The notes under the pieces: model-generated | What the model was told of the DNA's origin: nothing | Databases searched by the model: none | The model's input: the letters and a program-made list of their open reading frames with translations, nothing else | Shown: one piece after another, positions 1 to 7,025 of the stretch | Layout of the letters: each line of letters begins with the position of its first letter | How positions within the stretch are numbered: the first letter of the stretch is position 1 | NCBI GenBank assembly: GCA_964235605.1 | Contig: CAXSCR010000090.1 | Coordinates: 1 to 10,793, forward strand | Direction: 5' to 3' | DNA: 10,793 bases | Source: DATCRE01 sp964235605 | Lineage (GTDB): Bacteria > Bacteroidota > Bacteroidia > Cytophagales > Cyclobacteriaceae | Position numbers and translations under genes: made by a program

Positions 1-210
1 TCTCATAAAAGCAAACACAGGTTAATCCTTACTTTATAACTCTTACCGTTGTTGGTCACCCATTAACGGGTTGAGTACGTGAGGCCAGAGGCCTCTGAGA
101 TATTTGTCACTCGGCAAAGCCAAGCAACTGAGACTGCAAGCGACTGACATAGCTGACGTAGCAAAGCAAGCGACTGGCGTAATTATGTAATCGACCACGA
201 ACACTATGCG
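1..210. other. Gene-free region with imperfect repeats, downstream of phoU
   Basis: No credible coding sequence is visible on either strand. The stretch holds a perfect 12-bp palindrome CAGAGGCCTCTG at 86-97, which overlaps an alternative hairpin GAGGCC/GGCCTC (81-86 with 90-95). It also holds a short ACCC/GGGT hairpin at 58-71. An imperfect repeat follows: GCAAAGCCAAGCAACTG at 114-130 resembles GCAAAGCAAGCGACTG at 161-176, and GCAAGCGACTG occurs exactly at 136-146 and 166-176. The copies are too few and too uneven for a CRISPR array. It is most likely part of, or next to, the interspersed repeat that follows. Confidence 0.5.
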
Positions 211-306
211 TAAAGGATGGTAATGAAAAGCCCACAGCGACGGGTGGGCGGCGGCGGTAGGGGCGAGGACTTGTAATGGACAGCCTGGCCCGTAGGGATA
301 CGCCCT
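211..306 (-). repeat. Structured intergenic repeat of Bacteroidota type
   Basis: Read on the minus strand, the element begins AGGGCGTATCCCTACGGGCC, passes through TCCATTACAAGTCCTCGCCC and ends with a GCCCAC/GTGGGC hairpin, CTTTTC and CCATCCTTTACG. GGGCG (plus 261-265) can pair with CGCCC (301-305), enclosing a smaller CC..GG stem. The order of blocks matches, from memory, an interspersed intergenic repeat common in Flavobacteriia and Cytophagia genomes, typically found just after genes. It may relate to the Flavo-1 RNA motif; I cannot verify that name. It sits directly after phoU and contains that operon's likely terminator. Only one copy lies in this window, so calling it a repeat depends on recall. 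Confidence 0.5.
226..249 (-). terminator. Intrinsic terminator of the pst-phoU operon
   Basis: On the minus strand GCCCAC, an 8-nt loop (CCGTCGCT) and GTGGGC form a six-pair GC-rich stem, followed by TTTTC. It lies about 90 nt past the phoU stop in the right orientation to end the pst transcript. The T-tract is short, which lowers confidence. On the plus strand no T-tract follows, so it should act in one direction. Confidence 0.6.
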
Positions 307-338
307 ATTATTTCTATGAAATTATAACTCGAAATATA

Positions 339-1007
339 CTACTTCTTCGCATCCTTCTTATGCTTCACCACTTTAGCATCTATGTGAAATATAATTTCTT
401 TAGCAATGTTTTTTGTTAGATCACCTGCGCGCTCGAGATTTCTTGTTATGGAGAATAGGGTTAATAGAACTTTGCTTTGATCGGGGTGTTCCTTTATTAG
501 ATCGGCTGTTACTTTGTATGACTTTTTGTTATAGTTATTAAGTTGCTCATCTTTTTTGGTGGTTTTAAGTGCAAGCTTAGTGTCGTCTTTGCGCAAGGCT
601 TCACTCATTTCTTTGACCATGTCACTTAACACCTCGAGCATCGCTTCTAGGTTATATTCGGCAAGCCATTTTTTAGGAATGCCATCCATGTTGTTCGATA
701 GGAATTTTGCAAGGCCTTTTGCGTTATCACCAATGCGCTCTAAGGCATTGTTGATTTTAAGTGTGGCAAGAACGAGACGTAAATCTGTTGCTACGGGTGT
801 GTGGAGGGCAAGGATCGCTTCACAATCACGGTCAATGGCAAGTTCTTGTATGTTTATTTTTTTCTCATCAGCAATAACTTCATTGGCAATTTCGGCGTCG
901 TGTTTATGGATGGCATCTTTACACTTTGTTATTTGGTTTCTAACCATGGAAAACATATCAAGCAGATTTTCTTTTAAGGCTTGTAGTTCTGATTCTAATG
1001 CTGACAT
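339..1007 (-). CDS. phoU: PhoU, phosphate signalling and transport regulator
   Basis: PhoU is a cytoplasmic helical protein that links the Pst transporter to the PhoR-type sensor kinase and limits phosphate uptake when phosphate is plentiful. The 222-residue length is normal. The protein shows the two-fold internal repeat of the family: LERIGD at residues 89-94 and LERAGD at 191-196 are equivalent metal-binding segments of the two three-helix bundles, each followed by a helix containing K..AK. The C-terminus is a lysine-rich tail (VVKHKKDAKK). It is the last gene of the operon, 26 bp after pstB, and has no visible Shine-Dalgarno before its ATG. No phoR or phoB gene lies in the window. Confidence 0.95.
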   Translation of the reverse strand: MSALESELQALKENLLDMFSMVRNQITKCKDAIHKHDAEIANEVIADEKKINIQELAIDRDCEAILALHTPVATDLRLVLATLKINNALERIGDNAKGLAKFLSNNMDGIPKKWLAEYNLEAMLEVLSDMVKEMSEALRKDDTKLALKTTKKDEQLNNYNKKSYKVTADLIKEHPDQSKVLLTLFSITRNLERAGDLTKNIAKEIIFHIDAKVVKHKKDAKK

Positions 1008-1033
1008 AGAGAAGTTATTTTGTAATCTTTAAG

Positions 1034-1786
1034 TTAACCAAATCTTCCGGTTATATAATTTTCTGTTTGTTTGTTTTGTGGATTGGTGAAGATTTCTGAG
1101 GTCTTACCATATTCAACCATATCGCCTAAATAAAAGAATGCTGTTCTATCGCTTACGCGTGCAGCCTGTTGCATGTTGTGTGTAACAATAACTATGGTAT
1201 ACTTTTCTTTTAGCTCACCAATCAGTTCTTCAATTTTTGCCGTTGAGATTGGATCCAACGCTGAAGCGGGTTCATCCATTAAAATAATAGAAGGCTTTAC
1301 CGCTAAGGTTCTGGCTATGCATAAACGCTGTTGCTGTCCGCCGGAGAGAGAAAGAGCAGGCTTATGCAATTTATCTTTAACCTCACTCCACAGTGCAGAT
1401 TGCTTTAAGGATTTCTCTACCGTCTCGCTTATTTCCTTGTTGTCTTTAATGCCGTGTATCTTTAACCCATACGCTACGTTTTCAAATATAGTTTTTGGAA
1501 ATGGATTTGGCTTCTGGAAAACCATACCCACTTTTCTTCTTAATTCTTCAACGCGTATTTTTTTATCGTATATGTCTTTTTCATCGATTAAGATCTTTCC
1601 TTTTTTCTTGAAACCTTCGATGTAGTCGTTCATTCTGTTTAACGTACGCAGAAAAGTAGACTTACCACATCCTGACGGACCGATGAATGCCGTAACGGTA
1701 TTTTCTTTGATCAATAAGTTAATATCCTTCAATACGTGATTATCGCCGTAGAAAACATTTACATTTTTAGCCTCAATTGGTTTCAT
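1034..1786 (-). CDS. pstB: PstB, phosphate ABC transporter ATP-binding protein
   Basis: This is the ATPase that powers phosphate import through PstCA at the inner face of the membrane. All ABC motifs are intact: Walker A GPSGCGKST (residues 36-44), Q-loop Q91 within FQKPNPFP (a PstB hallmark), signature LSGGQQQ (147-153), Walker B ILMDEP (168-173) with E172, and switch histidine H203 in VTHNM. The 250-residue length is typical. The ATG is preceded by a weak purine stretch (AAAAGGAC). It lies 168 bp after pstA, an unusually wide gap for this operon, and 26 bp before phoU. Confidence 0.97.
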   Translation of the reverse strand: MKPIEAKNVNVFYGDNHVLKDINLLIKENTVTAFIGPSGCGKSTFLRTLNRMNDYIEGFKKKGKILIDEKDIYDKKIRVEELRRKVGMVFQKPNPFPKTIFENVAYGLKIHGIKDNKEISETVEKSLKQSALWSEVKDKLHKPALSLSGGQQQRLCIARTLAVKPSIILMDEPASALDPISTAKIEELIGELKEKYTIVIVTHNMQQAARVSDRTAFFYLGDMVEYGKTSEIFTNPQNKQTENYITGRFG

Positions 1787-1954
1787 GTCCTTTTGTTTAG
1801 TAAACTTCTAGCTTTTAGCTGCTAGCTACTAGTTTGTTTAGTGTAATGATAACATGCTACGTGATCTAACATACACTTAAAAAAGCTTAGTTCGCGCTAC
1901 TCGTTTGTTTTAGTGTATGATAGGGGATGCAATGGTTCATGTCACATACTTCAG
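1787..1954. repeat. pstA-pstB gap with direct repeats and AGCT-rich microrepeats
   Basis: Two imperfect direct copies of about 33-35 bp lie 71 bp apart. They run from GCTACTAGTTTGTTTAGTG at 1825 to about 1857, and from GCTACTCGTTTGTTTTAGTG at 1896 to about 1930. The stretch at 1808-1831 is built from CTAG/AGCT microrepeats and can fold CTAGC (1808-1812) against GCTAG (1821-1825). TTTAGTGTA (1837-1845) is nearly inverted by TACACTTAAA (1872-1881). No gene, no TAnnTTTG box and no clear terminator were seen. The gap breaks the otherwise tight operon. Confidence 0.55.
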
Positions 1955-2812
1955 TTACCAGCTAATTTTTTTCTGCCATCTGTTTCTTAAGTATACCGCA
2001 ATGCCATTCATTAGAAACGTAATGAAGAGTAAGATGATAATGGCTGCTGCACCATTAACTATGAAATCATGTTGGGGTCTTGACACCCAGTTAAAGATCT
2101 GGATGGGGAGTACCGTGAATTCATCCATGGGACTGTCAGGAACGAACGGAACATAGGCTAAAGCGCCAATAACAATAAGTGGTGCTGTTTCGCCTACAGC
2201 TCTTGAGAGGGCTAGAATTATTCCGGTTAGTATGCCACCAGAAGCTGCAGGTAATATTTGATACCAGATGGTTTGCCATTTTGTGGCACCCATGCCAAAT
2301 GAAGCCTCTCTTAACGAATTAGGAACAGCTTTAAGCGCCTCACGTGTAGCAACGATGATAATGGGTAGAATGAGCAATGCTAACGTGAAAGCGCCTGCCA
2401 GTATGCTGCCGCCAAAATGCAATAGTCTTACAAATATCTCTAGACCTAACAATCCATAAATAATAGAAGGTATACCTGCGAGATTGGCAATGTTTAATTC
2501 TATAATATAAGCGACTCTGTTTTTCTTTCCGTACTCCTGTAAATAAATGCCTGCGGCAACGCCTATGGGAATAGAAATAATTGACGTCAATACTAAGATC
2601 CATGCCGTGCCTGTCCATGCTGTGAGAATGCCTGCTTTTGCGGCTCTTCGTGATGGTAGATTGGTTAAAAAATCCCAGTCAATTCGGCGTACGCCATCAA
2701 CAAGTATATTGCCGATAAAAATAATTAACATCACAATACCGAAGAAGGTACAAAAAATACCAAGGTATTTAAAGCCTGAATCAATAAGTCTGTTACGGTC
2801 TGTATTATTCAT
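1955..2812 (-). CDS. pstA: PstA, phosphate ABC transporter permease
   Basis: PstA is one of the two inner-membrane subunits that form the phosphate channel with PstC. The 285 residues have the expected hydrophobic pattern: about six membrane segments, the first near residues 17-38, others around 68-90, 108-130, 136-155, 190-220 and the C-terminal 250-275. The cytoplasmic coupling loop that contacts PstB is clear at 168-180 (REASFGMGATKWQ), followed by the conserved RAVGETAP segment at 204-211. The ATG overlaps the end of pstC by 8 bp and is preceded by AGGAG at a 4-nt distance, one of the few real Shine-Dalgarno sites here. Both features support this start and translational coupling. Confidence 0.96.
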   Translation of the reverse strand: MNNTDRNRLIDSGFKYLGIFCTFFGIVMLIIFIGNILVDGVRRIDWDFLTNLPSRRAAKAGILTAWTGTAWILVLTSIISIPIGVAAGIYLQEYGKKNRVAYIIELNIANLAGIPSIIYGLLGLEIFVRLLHFGGSILAGAFTLALLILPIIIVATREALKAVPNSLREASFGMGATKWQTIWYQILPAASGGILTGIILALSRAVGETAPLIVIGALAYVPFVPDSPMDEFTVLPIQIFNWVSRPQHDFIVNGAAAIIILLFITFLMNGIAVYLRNRWQKKISW

Positions 2813-3752
2813 ATTGCTCCTGATATTTTTTCTTGATCCAGAAACTCACGTTGTTCAATAAAAAAATGAAAACGAATAAGGTAATGCCGGCAGCATAGAT
2901 GGTTTTGTATTCCATAGATCCATGCTGAACATCACCTAAACTAACCTGTACTATGTAGGCGGTTATGGTTTCAACAGCATCTCGCGGATCTAGCGTTAAG
3001 TTGGGTTGTTGACCTGCCGCGATAGCAACTACCATGGTTTCGCCAATGGCGCGCGCAATGGCGAGGATTATAGATACCAATATGCCTGAAGATGCCGCAG
3101 GCACAACAACTTTAAAAGAGGTTTGAAATTTTGTTGCACCCATTCCATAAGAGGCTTCGCGTAATGATTTAGGTACGGCATACAAGGCATCTTCACTAAG
3201 TGATGAGATAACAGGTATTATCATAATGCCCATTACTAACCCGGCTGATAATGCATTGAATGTGCCGAGGCCGGGTATAAAGCTTTGAAGGAAAGGTGTA
3301 ACTACGGTTAATGCAAAAAATCCATAAACCACAGTAGGTACTGCGGCTAATATTTCAAGCGCGGGCTTAACAGACTGTCTGAAATTTTTATGTGCATATT
3401 CACTGAGGTATACGGCAATAATAATTCCCATGGGAAGTGCAGTTACTAGCGCAATGATGGTTGTAAGAAAAGTGCCAGAAAGAAGTGGAAGTATGCCGTA
3501 TCGCTTTTGCGTAAATAGAGGTGTCCACTCGGTATCGAATAAGAAATCAAATAAAGGAATTTCAGCAAAAAAACCCCATGACTCTGATACCAATACCCAG
3601 ATGATTCCAACCGTAGTAAGCACCGTGATAAGTCCGCTGAATGCGAGCGCTTTCTCTATTAGTTTCTCTCCTGATCTCTTCACGGATTGCAGATAAAGCG
3701 GATTACTTTTTCTTTGAATGCGCCTGCTTTCACAACGTAAAAAGCAGCGCAT
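2805..3752 (-). CDS. pstC: PstC, phosphate ABC transporter permease
   Basis: PstC is the partner permease of PstA. The 315 residues contain about six membrane segments, starting near residues 36-56. The PstB-docking loop is at 198-210 (REASYGMGATKFQ) and the following ARAIGETM segment at 233-240. The N-terminus before residue 24 is basic and contains two cysteines (MRCFLRCESRR), which looks unlike a typical PstC start. The ATG lies 7 bp after the pstS stop with no Shine-Dalgarno, so translation could instead begin at the GTG at residue 24 (VKRSGEK). The family assignment is not affected by the start choice. Confidence 0.95.
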   Translation of the reverse strand: MRCFLRCESRRIQRKSNPLYLQSVKRSGEKLIEKALAFSGLITVLTTVGIIWVLVSESWGFFAEIPLFDFLFDTEWTPLFTQKRYGILPLLSGTFLTTIIALVTALPMGIIIAVYLSEYAHKNFRQSVKPALEILAAVPTVVYGFFALTVVTPFLQSFIPGLGTFNALSAGLVMGIMIIPVISSLSEDALYAVPKSLREASYGMGATKFQTSFKVVVPAASSGILVSIILAIARAIGETMVVAIAAGQQPNLTLDPRDAVETITAYIVQVSLGDVQHGSMEYKTIYAAGITLFVFIFLLNNVSFWIKKKYQEQYE

Positions 3753-3759
3753 GATGATT

Positions 3760-4713
3760 CTATTGTGCTGTTAAAAATCCTTTGAATTTAGAAACCTCGC
3801 TTTGATATTCTTCCGCAGAAAGTGAAATGTATCCAACGTCAGGCACAAGTTTAGCAGCATTGGTTAGATAGAAGTTAACGAAGTCAACAACTTCAGGTTT
3901 TTTAACCGCTGCGTCTGTTACATAAATAAATACAGGCCTGGCGAGTGGCGCATAGGTACCATTTTTTACCGTTTCTACAGAAGGTAACACACCACCTTTT
4001 CCATTATCAACAGAAACCAATGATAATTTTTCTTTATTCTCTTCATAATAGGCAAGTCCGAAAAAAGCAAGGCCATTCTTGTCGCCTGCAACACCTTGAA
4101 CCAATACGTTATCGTCCTCGCTTGCAGTAAAGTCGCCACGGCTTGATCCGCTTTTGCCTACAATAGCTTCTGTGAAATAATCATACGTACCAGAGGCGAT
4201 GCCAGGTCCGTACAAATGAAATTCTTCATTTGGCCATTCTGGTCTGATCTGGTTCCACTTTTTGATTTTGCCTTGCGCTTCAGGTTCCCATAGTTTCTTT
4301 AATTCTGATACTGTAATGGACTTAACCCAGTTATTTTCTTTGCTCACAACGATAACAAGACCGTCGAAGGCAACCTTTAATTCTACGTATTTTATTTTGC
4401 TCTCCTGGCATATAGCTGCCTCCTGATCTTTAATTGACCTAGAAGCATCATTGATATCAATTTCGCCACGGCCAAATTTCTTAAAGCCACCGCCAGTTCC
4501 TGAAATACCAACTGTTACTTTTACGTCGGGTTGAGTGGTTCTAAATTCTTCTGCTACCGCTTCGGTGATGGGGTACACGGTGCTGGAGCCGTCTATTTTA
4601 ATTTCGCCGGTTTTTTTCTCAGTTTTAGTTTCTTCTTCCTTATTGGTCTTAGAGCCGCAGGAAATCAAAAAACTACCTGCAAATAGTAAAACAATTGTTA
4701 TAAATGACTTCAT
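3760..4713 (-). CDS. pstS: PstS, phosphate-binding lipoprotein
   Basis: PstS captures phosphate in the periplasm and delivers it to PstCA. I chose the ATG at 4713, giving 317 residues. It begins with a lipoprotein signal peptide (MKSFITIVLLFAGSFLISC) with lipobox LISC and acylated Cys19, followed by a charged linker rich in K and E. Phosphate-binding segments are visible at DGSSTVYP (41-48), SGTGGGF (71-77), DASRSI (89-94) and SGTYDYF (174-180). An in-frame ATG 12 codons upstream (4749) would put a basic segment before the signal peptide and lies upstream of the predicted -7 box, so I reject it. It is the first gene of the operon. Confidence 0.95.
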   Translation of the reverse strand: MKSFITIVLLFAGSFLISCGSKTNKEEETKTEKKTGEIKIDGSSTVYPITEAVAEEFRTTQPDVKVTVGISGTGGGFKKFGRGEIDINDASRSIKDQEAAICQESKIKYVELKVAFDGLVIVVSKENNWVKSITVSELKKLWEPEAQGKIKKWNQIRPEWPNEEFHLYGPGIASGTYDYFTEAIVGKSGSSRGDFTASEDDNVLVQGVAGDKNGLAFFGLAYYEENKEKLSLVSVDNGKGGVLPSVETVKNGTYAPLARPVFIYVTDAAVKKPEVVDFVNFYLTNAAKLVPDVGYISLSAEEYQSEVSKFKGFLTAQ

Positions 4714-4734
4714 AGATATCTGTTTAAGATTACG

Positions 4735-4764
4735 CAAAGGTAGCTTCATAAACGGGTAGGCAAT
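4735..4764 (-). promoter_or_regulatory. pstS promoter, Bacteroidota type
   Basis: On the minus strand TACCTTTG (4742-4735) matches the Bacteroidota -7 consensus TAnnTTTG exactly. ATTG (4764-4761), 18 bp upstream, is a partial match to the -33 TTTG and overlaps the proximal Pho box. The box ends 21 nt before the pstS ATG, leaving a short leader. Overlap of the activator site with the -33 element fits promoters that need an activator. Confidence 0.6.
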
Positions 4765-4831
4765 GTTAAGCCAATGTTAAGTCATTTGTCCTTAATGTTA
4801 TGCTTATGTTAAATTATTATATTTATGTTAA
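4763..4831 (-). promoter_or_regulatory. Tandem TTAACAT boxes, probable Pho box array
   Basis: The 7-mer TTAACAT occurs four times exactly on the minus strand (4769-4763, 4780-4774, 4812-4806, 4831-4825). One 6/7 copy, ATAACAT, is at 4801-4795, and a degenerate unit lies at 4790-4784. Adjacent units are 10-11 bp apart, one helical turn, and the larger gaps are 21 and 19 bp. Pho-type response regulators (PhoB, PhoP) bind direct repeats with 11-bp period, and the Bacillus PhoP half-site is TT(A/C/T)ACA, which these match. The position, directly upstream of the pstS promoter, fits phosphate-starvation activation. Function is inferred. Confidence 0.65.
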
Positions 4832-4963
4832 GTTAATTTGGCATTGCGCGATAGCATTAAAACGCTATACGATTTAATAATCATTATTGTACCTTTATTA
4901 ATATACCAAAGGGGTATTGACGTTGTACTGTGAATTATTTTCTATTCTGAAGTTCTGATTTGA

Positions 4964-5818
4964 ATGGGTAAGAAACAAAAAAGAGATGTTGAGGTTTTAG
5001 TATTATCAGATATACACCTTGGCACCTATGGATGTCACGCGGAGGAACTGCTTCGCTACCTCAAGACCATTAAACCTAAAAAGATTGTGCTCAATGGTGA
5101 TATCATTGATATGTGGCAATTCTCCAAACGTTATTGGCCTAAATCGCACATGCAGGTTATTAAACATATTACAGGTTTATTAACCAAGAACACAAAGATC
5201 ATTTACCTTACGGGTAATCATGATGAAATGCTTCGTAAATTTTCTGGCTTTAGACTCGGATCCTTTCTGATCGAAAATAGGGTCGTGATGAAATTAAACG
5301 GTAAGCGTGTTTGGATTTTTCATGGTGATGTGTTTGATGTTACGATGCAGCATTCTAAATGGTTAGCCAAGTTGGGTGCAATTGGATACGATACACTGAT
5401 CATTATTAATGCGATTGTAAATTGGTGTTTGACAAAATTGGGACGGGAAAAGATTTCACTATCTAAAAGAGTTAAGGATAGTGTAAAGTCTGCTGTTAAA
5501 TTCATTAACAATTTTGAGAAAACCGCTGCTGATATCGCTATTGAAAATAAATACGATTATGTAGTTTGCGGACACATTCACCAACCAGAAATGCGTACCA
5601 TACAAACAGATAAAGGGGAAGTGATCTACTTAAATTCAGGCGACTGGGTTGAAAACTTAACTGCCTTAGAGTTTGATGGTAAGGCCTGGAGCATCTATAG
5701 ATATAAGCATGATAAACGTGCCCAGTCCATTAAACTGCCAAACCGACTTAAACATAATCTTGATGATGATCTTATTTTCAAAGGTCTTGTCGATCAATTT
5801 TTAACTGTAAAAAAGTGA
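4964..5818 (+). CDS. LpxH-like metallophosphoesterase
   Basis: This is a calcineurin-like phosphoesterase of the group that includes UDP-2,3-diacylglucosamine diphosphatase (LpxH), which makes lipid X in lipid A synthesis. All metal-binding motifs are present: SDIHLG (residues 15-20, D16 and H18), NGDIIDMW (44-51, D46), GNHDE (84-88), HGD (120-122) and GHIHQPE (203-209). SGDWVEN (225-231) is also typical of the LpxH-like branch. The region between residues 125 and 195 is helical and would form the cap over the active site. At 284 residues it is longer than the roughly 240 of classical LpxH, and the C-terminus adds a basic tail. The substrate is therefore uncertain: lipid A precursor or another nucleotide-linked or phospholipid diester. 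It overlaps the next gene by 4 bp, suggesting joint work. It diverges from pstS, so the Pho boxes could also influence it. No Shine-Dalgarno is seen. Confidence 0.85.
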   Translation: MGKKQKRDVEVLVLSDIHLGTYGCHAEELLRYLKTIKPKKIVLNGDIIDMWQFSKRYWPKSHMQVIKHITGLLTKNTKIIYLTGNHDEMLRKFSGFRLGSFLIENRVVMKLNGKRVWIFHGDVFDVTMQHSKWLAKLGAIGYDTLIIINAIVNWCLTKLGREKISLSKRVKDSVKSAVKFINNFEKTAADIAIENKYDYVVCGHIHQPEMRTIQTDKGEVIYLNSGDWVENLTALEFDGKAWSIYRYKHDKRAQSIKLPNRLKHNLDDDLIFKGLVDQFLTVKK

Positions 5819-6807
5819 AAATACTATACGCCATTCAAGGAACCGGTAATGGGCATATTACCCGCGCAGAGGACATTATACCTGAGTTGAAAAAGTATGG
5901 TGATCTAGATCTCTTTGTGAGCGGTGCACAGTCAGATATAATACTTTCATATCCTGTCAAATACAAATCAAAAGGATTAAGTTTTTACTTCGGCAAAACC
6001 GGTGCTGTTGATTTGATTAAAACATTTACGAAGAACAGTTCCAAAGAAGTATACAAAGAGATAAAGAAGTTTCCTGTTGAAAAATACGATCTCATTATTA
6101 ATGACTTCGAGCCCATTACGGCGTGGGCTTGCAAAAAGAAAGAAGTACCCTGTGTTGCATTAAGTCATCAATCAGCATTGCTGTCAACAAAAACACCTAA
6201 GCCGAAAAATTATGACCCCTTTGGAGATTGGGTGCTAAACAATTATGCACCAGTTGATGCATTTGTAGGTTTTCACTTTTCATCATTTGATAAGGATATT
6301 TATACACCTGTTATTAGAAAAAGAATACGTGAGGCATCCGTTTCTGATAATGGTCATTATACAGTTTACCTTCCTGCGTATGATGATAAGAAGCTTGTTC
6401 CTTTATTGATGCGTTTGCCTAACATTAAATGGCATGTTTTCTCAAAGCATTCGAAGAAGGCTTATCACATAGGCAAGCTTTCTGTTTATCCCGTTAATAA
6501 TGAAGCGTTCACCATCAGTATGGCTTCAGCCACTGGCGTTTTATGTGGCGCGGGTTTCGAGACACCTGCAGAAGCACTGTATTTACACAAGAAGCTAATG
6601 GTTGTGCCCATGAAAAGACAATATGAGCAACACTACAATGCAGCAGCATTAATGGAAATGGGCGTACCTGTTTTGAAAAAAGTAAAGTCAAAACATTTTG
6701 ATAAAATAATTGAGTGGATTGAGAGCCCACAGATTGTGTCTGTTGAATACGCAAACATAACGCAATCGGCTGTGGAGCGCGCCTTAATATTGGCAAAAAT
6801 TTCATAA
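5815..6807 (+). CDS. GT-B glycosyltransferase, MJ1255-like family
   Basis: This is a predicted glycosyltransferase of the GT-B fold, probably membrane-associated on the cytoplasmic side, using a nucleotide sugar. The N-terminus has the glycine-rich acceptor-side loop IQGTGNGHITRA (residues 7-18), like the GGTGGH loop of MurG and related enzymes. The C-terminal half has the donor-binding pattern CGAGFETPAEAL (244-255) and P-x5-EQ-x2-NA (265-276). The 330-residue length fits the conserved archaeal/bacterial family typified by MJ1255. The start is GTG and overlaps the stop of the phosphoesterase gene by 4 bp (GTGA), so the two are translationally coupled. The sugar and acceptor cannot be told from sequence. 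The neighbour suggests a lipid or envelope acceptor, which is inference. Confidence 0.8.
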   Translation: MKILYAIQGTGNGHITRAEDIIPELKKYGDLDLFVSGAQSDIILSYPVKYKSKGLSFYFGKTGAVDLIKTFTKNSSKEVYKEIKKFPVEKYDLIINDFEPITAWACKKKEVPCVALSHQSALLSTKTPKPKNYDPFGDWVLNNYAPVDAFVGFHFSSFDKDIYTPVIRKRIREASVSDNGHYTVYLPAYDDKKLVPLLMRLPNIKWHVFSKHSKKAYHIGKLSVYPVNNEAFTISMASATGVLCGAGFETPAEALYLHKKLMVVPMKRQYEQHYNAAALMEMGVPVLKKVKSKHFDKIIEWIESPQIVSVEYANITQSAVERALILAKIS

Positions 6808-6823
6808 GCAGGGTCTGCTTTTT
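6806..6823 (+). terminator. Small hairpin terminator after the glycosyltransferase
   Basis: AAGCAG (6806-6811), loop GGT and CTGCTT (6815-6820) form a six-pair stem that runs into TTT. It starts inside the stop codon of the glycosyltransferase gene. The stem is short, but the T-run placement is right for a plus-strand terminator. Confidence 0.5.
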
Positions 6824-6875
6824 AATTCTAATACAGCAGAAAGCCGCCAAAGTGATGGGTCATTATTTTAATTCG

Positions 6876-6916
6876 TTTCGGTTTGTTTTGCCTCGCAAAA
6901 CAGAATGAAACCGAAA
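6876..6916. repeat. Inverted repeat between convergent genes
   Basis: TTTCGGTTT (6876-6884) pairs with AAACCGAAA (6908-6916), and the adjoining GTTTTGC (6885-6891) pairs with GCAAAAC (6895-6901) around a CTC loop. A six-base bulge (AGAATG) sits on the right arm only. The 16 paired positions are perfect. It lies between the ends of the glycosyltransferase and the glycosidase genes. No T-tract follows on either strand, so it may be an mRNA 3'-end structure rather than a classical terminator, or a small palindromic repeat. Confidence 0.6.
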
Positions 6917-7025
6917 TAGTTCAAAGTACCAACTACAAATTTTACAATGATGATGAGCTTTCATGATGCGTACGGAGAATATTATTTGGTGCTGTTATTT
7001 TAATCAATCTCCATGCATAGCCGAG

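Noticed and set aside
114..179. Possible CRISPR-like repeats
   Set aside because: There are only two to three uneven short copies, spacers differ in length, and no cas genes are present.
230..306. tRNA or rRNA fragment, because of the GC-rich stems
   Set aside because: There is no cloverleaf, TPsiC-type arm or rRNA signature; the block order fits the intergenic repeat better.
1173..1625. Plus-strand open frame inside pstB
   Set aside because: It is antisense to a gene with every ABC motif intact and has no family features of its own. The other plus-strand frames within pst and phoU were rejected for the same reason.
4714..4749. Upstream ATG giving PstS 12 extra residues
   Set aside because: It lies upstream of the predicted -7 box and would place a basic stretch before a perfectly normal lipoprotein signal peptide.
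4890..4897. TACCTTTA as a -7 box for the phosphoesterase gene
   Set aside because: It misses the final G of TAnnTTTG and has no -33 match at a suitable distance.
6515..6850. Minus-strand 111-residue frame over the end of the glycosyltransferase gene
   Set aside because: It overlaps the conserved donor-binding region of a convincing gene and shows no recognisable domain.
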